From NCBI GenBank assembly GCA_030220185.1, contig JASPKZ010007538.1, positions 675,501 to 739,500 of the forward strand: 64,000 nucleotides of DNA, written 5' to 3'. Below the pieces are notes generated by a model that was given only the letters and a program-made list of their open reading frames with translations, was not told the DNA's origin and did no database searches. This document shows, piece after piece, positions 44,201-56,200 of the stretch. Position numbers and translations under genes: made by a program. The first letter of the stretch is position 1, and each line of letters opens with the position of its first letter. This DNA comes from Diploptera punctata. Taxonomy: Eukaryota > Arthropoda > Insecta > Blattodea > Blaberidae.

Positions 44201-47200
44201 AGGACTCGCAATGGGAAATCCATTATCACCATTCTTAGCAGACATGTTTATGGGGAATTTTGAATGTCATGTAACTAAAGCACATCCTTTGATGTTTAAA
44301 TTTTGGAGAAGATACGTAGATGATATCATAGCAATAGTAAAAGAGAAACAATTAGAAGATGCCATTAAACTGTTAAATATTCAAAATAAAACAATCAAAT
44401 TTACAATGGAAATAGAAAATAATCATGAAATACCATTTTTAGACCTTAAATTGATTAGGAAAGAAAGAGAAAAAGAAAATAGAATTTGGAATCTACAGAA
44501 AAGAAACTCACATCGACAATTATATAAAAGCTACTGGATTTAACCATTTTCACACAAACAGGCAGTATTTAATAGTTTAAACACACAGACTTGTGAATGT
44601 CCCCATGAGCAAAGAAAATAAATACAATAAAGAGAAAGAACACAACATACAAATTGCTAAGGATAATGGTTTTCACAAGAAAATGATACACAAGAAAATA
44701 AATAAATTCAAAGAACAAAAAGTCATCAATGAAAGTACTCTTCAGACAGATAAAAATATAGGCAAAAAATTCAAGAAGTTCACATACCATCCTTTCGTAT
44801 TTGACAAGTTTCAAAAAATTTTCAACAAATTCAACATTAAATTAGCACCGAAAAATGATTACAGCTTAGGTAATTTAATAAAAACCAACAAAAATGAAAA
44901 AATTGAAGACTGCAAAAAATCGGGAATTTATCAAATTAATTGTAAAGATTGTGAAAAGATATACATAGGAAAAAACAAAAAGGAATCTAAATACAAGATT
45001 AAAAGAACACCTCAGAAATGTTAAAAATGGAGAAACCGAAAAATCTGCAATAGCTGCACATGCCTGGTCAGAAAAACATAGAATAGAAACCAAAACAAAA
45101 TTACTTAAACAATTGGAAAAACCGAAGGAACTCACAATTTGGGAAAAAATTTACATATGCAAGAATGAAAATACAACTATGAATTTTGAAATACCCGGTT
45201 ATAAAGAAAGAGGCCTGATTTGGAAATTCTTCGGTCGGCCACCAGATGGCGCGGAGGTCAGTCTGCAGGATAGAAGGCCGTTGGACGTCAGTTGTGAACA
45301 TGACGCAGCATTGACAATGTCACGAATTACGTGAAGAAACCCTGGGTCTGCTATAAATTATGAAGTATGAGGTGAGTGAAATGATAAAAAATAAACAATG
45401 TAGCTCAAACCAAAATTTCATTTCACACGTAAAAAAAAACATAATGAAACCATCCTGGAAAGAAGAATGCACAGAAAAAAGTTCTAAAAAAATTGAAAAA
45501 TTTGTTAAAAAATAATAATCAAATCCCTGACTACCAAGAAGCAGAGCTGTTGCTACTTTTAGAGTGACTACTGGACATGGCTGTTTGGTAGCACACTTGC
45601 ATAAAATTAATATTTTTGAATCCCCATCCTGCTTACTATGACAAGATACAAACTCAGTGATGAACGGAGACCATCGACTCCACTGTAATGCTCTTATAAA
45701 GACAACTGGAGAACTGTCATCACAACTAGTTAGATGTTACTGGGAAGCCACAAGGAAAATGGAGATCCTCCAATTCTAAGAACATTAGCAACCAACCAAC
45801 CATATTTTACACTTGAAGTAAATTGCAGTATTTGTTTTTCAGAAGGAAAAAAAAATCTGTTGTGGGAACGTTTCTTACGTATCAATAAAAATTACACATT
45901 TTAATTATTTTTCAACATAATTTCTGTTTACATTCAAACATTTGTCACAAGACTTTACAATAATAATTAAATGAATCGTGATTTTTTTCTTACCTCATAC
46001 ATCTATGTTTTTTTTAAACACAGCACTGCAGTATCGGCGACACCTTTGTCGTCATCGTCAGCTGTTTTCACGACTCAATTTTTTCTCCTTTTTGCCGGTA
46101 ATTATCCAGACTGCCATCTGGTGTTCTTTTGAAGGAATTCCTCTTCAAACTGCCATCTGGTGTTATTTTGAATGAATCATTTCCTAAACTATCTAACAGA
46201 TAGCAGTTTAGGAAATGATTCATTCAAAATAACACCAGATGGCAGTTTGAAGAGGAATTCCTTCAAAAGAACACCAGATGGCAGTCTGGATAATTACTGG
46301 CAAAAAGGAGAAAAAATTGACAGTCGTGAAAACAGCTGACGATGACGACAAAGGTGTCGCCGATACTGCAGTGCTGTGTTTAAAAAAACATAGATGTATG
46401 AGGTAAGAAAAAATCACGATTCATTTAATTATTATTAAGGTAGAATATGTTTATCACTCACCTTATTAATTATTATTAATTGAACCTCATTATGTTAAAA
46501 ATTCCCAAATTTAATATATAAAGACTTTACAAGCTTAGAAATCCCTTCTGTGTAAAACTCAGCCACTTGTGACTCTTCTTAAGCTCCTGATCCGTTTGTA
46601 GTTGTGAAATGGCAATTCTGTCTCACTACTTCATCATTCACAACAGATAGTTATTCTTCATGAACGTTAGTGCATCCATCTCAAAATTCACGACCATAAC
46701 ATTGAACAATATTTATATAATAAATTTGGGAATTTTTAACATTATGAGGTTCAATTCATAAGAATTAAAAGAATCGTGATTTCTTCTTACCTCATACTTC
46801 TATGTTTTTTTAAACACAGCACTGCAGTATCTTGAATCACATATCACCAATACTTATCCTTTGATTTGTTGGTATAGATATGTGGATGATATTATCGCTG
46901 TAATTGATAAAAAATACATTCAAGATGCATTGAAATTGCTTAATATTCAAGATGAGTCAGTAAAATTCACTATTGAAATTGAACAAAATAACAAGATCCC
47001 ATTTTTAGACTTATACTTAATAAGAAATGAACAACAACAAAGAATTGAATTTAATATTTATAGAAAAGACACACATACTGACAACTACATAAAATCTTCA
47101 GGTTTTAATCATTTGTCACATAAACATACAATTTTCAATAGTCTATTACACAGATTGATAAATATTCCACTTAACGTAGATTTTGATAATGAATATAATC

Positions 47201-50200
47201 ATATTGTACATATTGCTAAAATAAATGGTTTTGATGAAGACATAATAAAGAATAAATTAAAGAAATTTAAACAACAGAAAAGGTTACAGGAATACACCAC
47301 CCTACAACATGATTCCAAGAAAGATGTAAAATTCAAGAAATTTATTTACCATCCTGAAGTTCATAATAAGTTTCAAAAAATTTTCAAAACATTTAATATA
47401 ACATTGGCTCCAATTAACAAATTCGGCCTGGGTAATCTTCTGTTAACTAATAATAAATTTAACACCCCAGGGCAACAAAAAATCTGGAATTTATCTAATT
47501 GATTGCAAAGATTGCAACAGGATATATATAGGAAAAACAAAAAGGAACTTGGAAACTTGTAAAAAAGAAAACTTCAGAAACATAAAGAATGGAAAAATTG
47601 AAAAATCAGCTATAGCAGCACATAGTTTATTAGAGCATCATAGAATTGAAAAAGAAGCAAAACTTTTGAAACATCTATCCAAACCTTTGGTTTTAACAGT
47701 TTGGGAAAAAATATATATTAAAAAAAACCATACTAGAACCATGAACTTCGAGATTCCGGACAAACCGAGCTTGATTACAAAGTTCTTCAAAAATACAACA
47801 GATGGCAGTTTAGAAAATTATTTATTCAAAAGAACACCAGATGGCAGTTTAGAAAAAAAATCCTTCAAAAGAACACCAGATGGCAATTTGGATAATTACC
47901 GGCAAAAGAAAAAATTGACAATCATGAAAACAGCTGAGGATGGTGACAATGGTCGCTGATACTGCAGTACTGTGTTTAAAAAAACATAGAAGTATGAGGT
48001 AAGAAGAAATCACGATTCATTTAATTCTTATTGAACAATATCTCCACTCATAATATCCCCGTACACTGCAATAATCTCATGATGAAATGCTGCTGTCAGT
48101 ATGTTTGTCCACAGAAACTATATTACTCCACGTACCTCACACTTGGTGGAGCTTCTATTGTTGCAGACATTTTAAATGCCTGTCTTAATGAGAGAAAAGA
48201 CTGAATTTATCCACACAATATATTCCTGGGAGCATACTGAACCCAACTATACAGTGGAACAAAGATGGGTGATGCTACCGTCTCTCGTTTGTGTGAAGGA
48301 CGAGACTGGAACTTACTTTCCAAAACACTCTCATATGTAGAATTGATGAAGATTTGTAAAAAAATGTAGTCTCAACTGTAGAATACCTTTTCCTATGATT
48401 ACTATATTCTTGTAATACTGTTGCTGTGCATACTTTTTCCACCTTTACTAATATTTCATACTATTTTAAATGTTTTCAATCATCATATTTGAAGAGAAAA
48501 ATTATAAGTTTTAACCCAGGACCTTTGGCTTTCTAGGCCAATATTCTTCTGACTGAACTACCAGAGCACTCCAATCTAAAGGCAAATTTTTCTCTTATAT
48601 ACATTGTTAATTCCAGAGTGTCAAATGCTACAAAACCTTTTCTTCGATCTTGCAAATGGCAGCTTCTTTATGAAGAAGACCAATTATTGGGAATTTTACA
48701 TTACATTATAAAGCCAGTATGGCCTTTTTCAATTTTCAATGATACTTATATAATTTTTTTACAGTTATAATTATTTAACTACATACACAATGATTTCTTC
48801 AAAGTTCTGCAGAATTGTTGTATGCATATGCAAATGCTTGTAGAAACTTCTGTTATATGGTGGATATATTCTGATATCAGAATAATCAACATTCGGAAAT
48901 ATATTTTAAGAAATGGATGTTCACTCACTTAATTTTGTTAGGTACTGATGGAACAAGTTAGTGTACATCACATAGTTTTATTTTGGAAACAAAAATTATG
49001 TTCGAACCATGAGTCGAACCCCGGATCTCTGACTCTGTACGTCAGTTAGGTTCGAACATAATTTTTCTTTCTAAAATAAAACTATCAAATTCTGGAAAAT
49101 GATAATTTAAAATATAACATCAAAATAGTGTACTTCAGATTAGTTTACACTTCATTAAATAATATTCATGTAATTTATTTTGTTAGGTTAGGAAGAGGGA
49201 GGGTAGTTGGTGTACATCCATTTCTTATAAACATGTTTAGAAATTTATTATGAAGATTGGTCATACTGATTTCACACATTTTTAAGCATTAGCACATGTG
49301 TGCTATGATTCCGTAGAACATACAAACATTTTTGGTAAAGATTAACTAAATTTTTTCCAAATTTTAAAACTTTTTTTATGAGAACAGCTTCAATAGCTTG
49401 ATCCCTTCAGAATTTGCTTGTGTTGACAGATGGAAGATGTGAGAGGTTGTTTGTCTTCCCTGAAGAGAGGACATTACGTAGTGCTTCATGGAATGACAGG
49501 AACTGGAAAATCTTGCTTGGCTGCAGCTGCACTTGATAATAAAAAAACTAATAATAGAACATTTCAACGTAAGTATTTATAATTTGTATTATAACATCAA
49601 AATATTAAGCTTTACTTATTTATTTAACTTTCACAGGGAAAGAACACTATGAGGTTTAATTTAATAATTAAATTAATGTTTTTATTACCTCACCTCATAT
49701 CCTTTTTCTTCTATACTGCAGTTTCGGAGCTTATCTCCATCGTCAGTAGCCTCTGGTCGACCGGTGTTATGTCGTTTCTTGGCGGTTTCCTTCTTACTTC
49801 TGTCGGTGGACCAATGAACCTCTGGATTAGGTCAAAATTTGCGGGAGTTTCAAAATTCATGAGTTTTTCTTTTTTTTTTGGATGTGGATTTTTTCCAGAC
49901 TGTGAGTTCCTTTAGTTTATCTGTTTGTTTGATTAGGTTAGCTTCTGTATCTATTAAATGTTTTTTCAGACCAAGCATGGGCTGCTACTGCTGACTTGTC
50001 CACAAAAAAGAAAAACTCATGAATTTTGAAACTCCCGCAAATTTTGACCTAATCCAGAGGTTCATTGGTCCACCGACAGAAGTAAGAAGGAAACCGCCAA
50101 GAAACGACATAACACCGGTCGACCAGAGGCTACTGACGATGGAGATAAGCTCCGAAACTGCAGTATAGAAGAAAAAGGATATGAGGTGAGGTAATAAAAA

Positions 50201-53200
50201 CATTAATTTAATTATTAAGCTTTACTGTCGTAATGGTAATGTAAATTCATCCGTCAGTTGGGGACATTAAGCCCTTGGTGTTTTTCTACAGGAGTAGTCA
50301 CCGAGTTTCACTTTCTCCCTTCTCTTCATCATCATTCCTCACATAGTACATTTTATACTATAAACATACACTCCTCTCTGTACACAATCAATCATCTATG
50401 TAAAGTGATCTGCCGAAATGATGCATAAATTCAAAATAGGCCACATTAATGCTCTATATGCCCAGCACAGAACCTGAAGCACATACAATGCAGTGGGTGG
50501 CATTAGAACACACCCACAGAAGATGAGGTGTAATTTTAAAATATTTAAAAATCTTTCATAGTTAAATATGAGAAATAACATGGATATGAGGAGAGGCATG
50601 AAACATTTTAATCTATTCATAAATTAAACCTCATAGTGATTTATTCCTAAAAAAAGTTCAATATATGGGAAATAACATTATGATGTTATAATATCAGTTG
50701 AAAATGAGAGGGATGTCCTCTTGAAAACTGCAGTTCCCATGTTTAAGAAAACATGAACTATGAGGTAAGATAAGAAATGACTCGTTCATTCACTGATTTA
50801 AATATCTAATAATTAAATAAGATTATAAATTGATAAATAAATAGTTTTTACGATTCACCTCATAATTGTAGAGTTCTTGAATTATCAATTCAAATTGATA
50901 ATGATACCTACGTATTGAAACTATAGTCTTCAAGAAATCTTCAATTATGAGATGAGTCGTAAGAACTAACTATTTATTTATTAAAATAAATCTCATAGTG
51001 TCAAATAGTCTGAACAATTTATAAATTGAGTTGGATAAAATGTTATTTCATCTCACCATATAAAGGTTTGCATTTTCACAATACCAGTTTCAGAGGCTTT
51101 TGCCTTCATCATCAGTCAAACTCTTACATAAAAAAACATTTGATCTGACTCAATTTATAAATTGTAAATTACCTCATAGTGAACTTTTGTAAGAAAAAAT
51201 CACAATGAGGTTTAAATTTAAAATTAAAAAAAAAATTTTTCTCTTCAAATTTAATTTATCTTTCATTGAGAAATGTTAAATTAATAATAAAAACATCATT
51301 AGAAGCCTTACTAGCTTTTAAAGTAATGTTAAATTTCCAATAAATGTCTTCTTAACTAAGAAGCCGCCATTTGCAAAGATAGAAACAATGGTTTCAAAAG
51401 CATTTGGCGATAGGGAATTACAACGTATATAAGAGAAAAATTTGCGTCTAGATCGTAACTCGCCTCGGTAGCTCAGTTGGTAGAGCACTTGGCCCGGAAA
51501 GCCAAGGGTCCCGGGTTCGAGTCCCGGTCTAGGCGAAAATTTTTCTCTTCAAATTTAATTTATCTTTCATTGAGAAATGTTAAATTAATAATAAAAACAT
51601 CATTAGAAGCCTTACTAGCTTTTAAAGTAATGTTAAATTTCCAATAAATGTCTTCTTAACTAAGAAGCCGCCATTTGCAAAGATAGAAACAATGGTTTCA
51701 AAAGCATTTGGCGATAGGGAATTACAACATATATAAGAGAAAAATTTGCGTCTAGATCGTAACTCGCCTCGGTAGCTCAGTTGGTAGAGCACTTGGCCCG
51801 GAAAGCCAAGGGTCCCGGGTTCGAGTCCCGGTCTAGGCGAAAATTTTTCTCTTCAAATTTAATTTATCTTTCATTGAGAAATGTTAAATTAATAATAAAA
51901 ACATCGTTAGAAGCCTTACTAGCTTTTAAAGTAATGTTAAATTTCCAATAAATGTCTTCTTAACTAAGAAGCCGCCATTTGCAAAGTTAGAAACAATGGT
52001 TTCAAAAGCATTTGGCGATAGGGAATTACAACGTATATAAGAGAAAAATTTGCGTCTAGATCGTAACTCACCTCGGTAGCTCAGTTGGTAGAGCACTTGG
52101 CCCGGAAAGCCAAGGGTCCCGGATTCGAGTCCCGGTCTAGGCGAAAATTTTTCTCTTCAAATTTAATTTATCTTTCATTGAGAAATGTTAAATTAATAAT
52201 AAAAACATCATTAGAAGCCTTACTAGCTTTTAAAGTAATGTTAAATTTCCAATAAATGTCTTCTTAACTAAGAAGCCGCCATTTGCAAAGATAGAAACAA
52301 TGGTTTCAAAAGCATTTGGCGATAGGGAATTACAACATATATAAGAGAAAAATTTGCATCTAGATCGTAACTCGCCTCGGTAGCTCAGTTGGTAGAGCAC
52401 TTGGCCCGGAAAGCCAAGGGTCCCGGGTTCGAGTCCCGGTCTAGGCGAAAATTTTTCTCTTCAAATTTAATTTATCTTTCATTGAGAAATGTTAAATTAA
52501 TAATAAAAACATCGTTAGAAGCCTTACTAGCTTTTAAAGTAATGTTAAATTTCCAATAAATGTCTTCTTAACTAAGAAGCCGCCATTTGCAAAGTTAGAA
52601 ACAATGGTTTCAAAAGCATTTGGCGATAGGGAATTACAAAGTATATAAGAGAAAAATTTGCGTCTAGATCGTAACTCACCTCGGTAGCTCAGTTGGTAGA
52701 GCACTTGGCCCGGAAAGCCAAGGGTCCCGGATTCGAGTCCCAGTCTAGGCGAAAATTTTTCTCTTCAAATTTAATTTATCTTTCATTGAGAAATGTTAAA
52801 TTAATAATAAAAACATCATTAGAAGCCTTACTAGCTTTTAAAGTAATGTTAAATTTCCAATAAATGTCTTCTTAACTAAGAAGCCGCCATTTGCAAAGAT
52901 AGAAACAATGGTTTCAAAAGCATTTGGCGATAGGGAATTACAACGTATATAAGAGAAAAATTTGCGTCTAGATCGTAACTCGCCTCGGTAGCTCAGTTGG
53001 TAGAGCACTTGGCCCGGAAAGCCAAGGGTCCCGGATTCGAGTCCCGGTCTAGGCGAAAATTTTTCTCTTCAAATTTAAATTTAAATGTTGCATACCTCAC
53101 CTCATGTCCAGATAAACCTCAGAGTTAATCCAGAGGTTTATCAGTCCACCAACAGAGCGAGGAAGAAGCAGTTTTTCTTATTGACATAACATCACTTGAC

Positions 53201-56200
53201 AAGGAATTACTGAAAATGAAGCTGCCCAGGCTTCAAAACTGGTCTAGTTAGAAGACTGGATATGAGGTGAGGTATGCAACATTTTAATTCAATCTTAATT
53301 TTACCTCATTGTGTTACTTCCTACTGTAATTTTGATTAAATAAATGAGGTTTGTTTGACAGGGTGCTGTGTACTGGTTGAGTGTCGGAGATGTGAACACG
53401 GATGACCTGTTGTGTCACATGACAGATCTGATGGAGAAATTGAGTCACCACCCTGGTGTAGACTTGCAGTGTAACTGTACCAATGTCAGAGCAGCCAGGG
53501 AGTGCCTGAGGAGATACTTCACAACTGACTCTCTACGTAAAGGACTTCTCATTTTGGATGATGTTAAATCTTCAGAAATTATGGATGCATTTGATATAGG
53601 TTGTAAGATTCTAGTTACAACAAAAGACAGTGAAGTCATGAAAACAGTCGAAGGAAGACATGAACTTATTCAAGTATGTATTATGTTTGTTCCTTGAAAA
53701 TATTTGTTTTTGATATACGAGGTTAAATAATATTTTGTATTATTCTCAGGCTTTGCAAAGTCTTTGAAATCTTCCTGTGACCATTTCAAGATTCTCTACT
53801 AATCTCCATTTCTCTTCCCTTCCTCCAAACCTCTTTATTCCGTTGTTATGACTTCTCCTTGCGTCCATGTTAGTTTTGGTCTCTTCCTCTTCCTTTTACA
53901 GGGTCTCCTTTTTTTTTCTCCCAATGCTTCTAGTTTGTCTTTTATGACATTACTGGCTTCCTCCCCTGGCATTGGCGAAATTGTAACCCATTTCTTAGAT
54001 TGGGGCATCTAGAAGGCGGAGTTACATTACCCCGATGATATCCATCCATTCGTAGTAATTCAGCTCCAGGGCAGGCCTTTCACTGCAATCATAGCATTTT
54101 CATGCTATGCTTGCAGCTTTACTAGGGAATTGTAGGTGTGGTAGCTTCCCGTTGCTTTGCACACCGGTGAAGGATGATGATGGTGATGATAATGATACGG
54201 ATGATAATGGCCATATGATTTCTGGGACCGTTTGAGCCTTAAAGTTTTCCTGATATTTGTCTTACAGGTGAGGAAAAACCCCGATAAAAACCTCACCCAG
54301 AAAAACTGCCCCGACCAAGGATCGAACCCAGGCCCACTGTCTGACAAGGCAGCATGCTACCTCGAGACCACAGCGGTGGACCCCGATGATATGATGGATG
54401 ATAAATGATAATGAAGTGCCAGGGAAGTCCTTAACCAAAATTAACCTAAATTATAGACCATGAGCAACCATAATAATTCCCTTTAAGGAAAAATTCCTAT
54501 GGTCTGACCAGGAATCGAACCCAGGACCTCATGAACTGTAGTCAGGAATGCTGACCACTAGCCCATGATGCTGTAATTACGAACTTGTAAAGTTTTATCA
54601 GTTAAGAAGATATTACTTCGTTTTATGTGTTGGAAATAATATGCTCTTAAATGATGTTTCTATTATTAATTTCATACATCTCAATGATGGATAAATCATT
54701 TGAAGAGAAAAATTATACGCTCAGACCGGGACTTGAACCCAGGACCCTTGGTTCTCTAGACCAAGTCTTCATAGCAATTGGTGGGCGGGAATTACAAAGT
54801 ATATAGAGAAAAATTTGCGTTTAGATCAGTACTTGCTCAGGTAGCTCAGATGGTAGAGCACTTGGTCTAGACAACCAAGGGTCCCGGGTTCAAGTCCCGG
54901 TCTGAGCATATAATTTTTCTCTTCAAATATGATGCTCTTAAACATTGAGAAACATGCAGCAATTTAAAAAAAATAGTGTTAATATTCAATTAAATTCACA
55001 ATTTATTGAAGTAATGGTAGGCCTAGGGCCTTTTAGGCCTGTCACGCTAGGAGAGAGATAATGGTGTTATTTTCATATAATAAAATTGGGAATTTTTTAC
55101 ATTATGAGGTTTCCTTAATGAAAATCAAATGAATCGTGAATTCTTCTTACCTCATACATCTATGTTACTTAACACAGAAGCGCAGTATTGGAAATCATCA
55201 TTCCCATCATCAGCTGTTGTCAGGTGAAGAAACTTGTGTTATTCCCTACATAATATATTAAATAAAGTATATTTTTCTCGTCAAATATAATGTTGTAAAC
55301 ATGTCCAGGTGAGAGAGCAAAATATGAAATAGGTTAAACAAGTGATTTAATTTCTTTGATAAGATTCTTTACGGTGTGACTTCCTAACAAATTTATGTTT
55401 AAACTGAATTTGGTGCTTATTTACAGGTGAGTGAAGGATTTACAGAAAACGAATCATTAAGTTTGTTTGCCAAATGTGTTCAAATGGAAATTTCTCAGCT
55501 TCCACCACAAGCAAAGAAGATTCACAAATTATGTAAAGGTATGATAATCTTTAATTTTAGGAAGATATATTTTGAGGTTATTTTAATTATATTATTTTTA
55601 GTCTGATCAACTTACCTCAATATTAATGTTGATTTGTTCTTGAACATGTTTCAAAACAATTCTGTTTATCGTCAGCTTCTCCAGACTGGTTTGATTTATG
55701 TTGCACACCCTGGATGTCGATGTCAGCTCCATCCTGTGGTTGGCCAAAGAACCTCCAAACAAGGTCACGCTCCGTCGGTATTTCAAAATTCATAACTCTG
55801 TTTTTGTTCTTCTGAATATAGATTTTTTCCCAAATAGTCAGCTCTTTTGTATTTTCTGTTTTAATAATTTAGTGTCTGAATTTATATTATGTTTTTCAGA
55901 CCAAACATGAGCAGCAACTGCAGATTTTTCTATTTCCCCATTTTAAATATTTCTTATGTGTTCTTTGGTTCTAATTTTTAGGTTTCTTTTTGTTTTTCCT
56001 ATATATTCTTTTCACAACCCAAGCATTCAATTTGATATATTCCTGACTTTTTATTTTTATCAGTTTTTTCATTTTTGTTGGTTTTTATTAGTTTATTTAA
56101 ACTGTAGTTATTTTTGGTACTAATTTATTATTAAACTTCTCAAATATCTTTTGGAATTTATTGTGTACCCAAGGGTGATATGTGAATTTCCTATATTTTT

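Larger units (their letters stand above)
35984..45395. mobile_element. 9.4-kb PLE family 1 complex with TSD
   Basis: The direct repeat CAATGTAGCTCAA (35971-35983 and 45396-45408) flanks the whole block. From left: family 1 terminus and GIY-YIG start on - (35984-36225), a nested family 3 dimer (36226-40813), the rest of family 1 on - up to its N-terminal ATG at about 43199, a second family 1 terminus and GIY-YIG on - (43259-43860), then an inverted + half with RT and GIY-YIG (about 43885-45395). So it is a tandem pair of 3' ends on one strand plus an inverted partner. A few bases of TSD overlap element sequence at the right end. Confidence 0.75.
46713..48029 (+). mobile_element. PLE family E with RT and GIY-YIG, TSD
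   Basis: TSD ATTGAACAATAT (46701-46712 and 48030-48041). A left terminus and one short ribozyme-side arm (46713-46835) point one way; the rest (46861-47969) is + strand coding, ending in the inverted copy of that arm. So it is a palindrome with the RT C-terminus retained on one side. Confidence 0.85.
49617..50213. mobile_element. Palindromic PLE with two intact-looking ribozymes
   Basis: TSD ATTAAGCTTTACT (49604-49616 and 50214-50226). The left terminus has GAACACTATGAGGTTTAA; the arms (about 49675-49865 and 50005-50205) encode the C-terminal end of a PLE nuclease (KKEKLMNFETPANFDLIQRF, IGPPTEVRRKPPRNDI) on opposite strands. It starts 48 bases after exon 3 of Apaf-1. Each arm has a hammerhead motif with complete core. 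Confidence 0.85.
50640..51188. mobile_element. Cluster of worn PLE-derived palindromes
   Basis: Three adjoining pieces: one with TTGAAAA-type ribozyme and ATGAGGTAAGAT (to 50810); one from CGATTCACCTCATAATTG to AATTATGAGATGAGTCG (50860-50960); one with TCTCACCATATAAAGG and a hammerhead on - (51040-51188). All keep the terminal TATGAGGT / ACCTCATA pairing. Confidence 0.6.
51189..53324. mobile_element. PLE-derived palindrome hosting a tandem tRNA array
   Basis: Ends GTAAGAAAAAATCACAATGAGG and, inverted, CCTCATTGTGTTACTTCCTAC. The right side has CATACCTCACCTCATGTCC (53092) and GATATGAGGTGAGGTATG (53259). The six-unit array sits in the left flank of the palindrome. The right end lies 37 bases before the acceptor of Apaf-1 exon 4. 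Confidence 0.65.

Noticed and set aside
35984..45395. Endogenous virus
   Set aside because: RT motifs, CxxC-type GIY-YIG nuclease and tandem/inverted layout are those of Penelope-like retroelements; no capsid, envelope or integrase was seen.
49430..49568. Apaf-1 as a processed or dead pseudogene
   Set aside because: It has introns with good splice sites and six clean exons; a single homopolymer difference is weak evidence for loss.
51462..51535. Functional tRNA-Ser gene cluster
   Set aside because: The anticodon loop has C at position 33, the acceptor stem has a mismatch, and a class I body with a Ser-type anticodon is not a normal tRNA.
51231..53075. CRISPR-like regular array
   Set aside because: The 304-bp units are repeated whole, without unique spacers, in an animal intron; it is a tandem repeat with tRNA-like cores.
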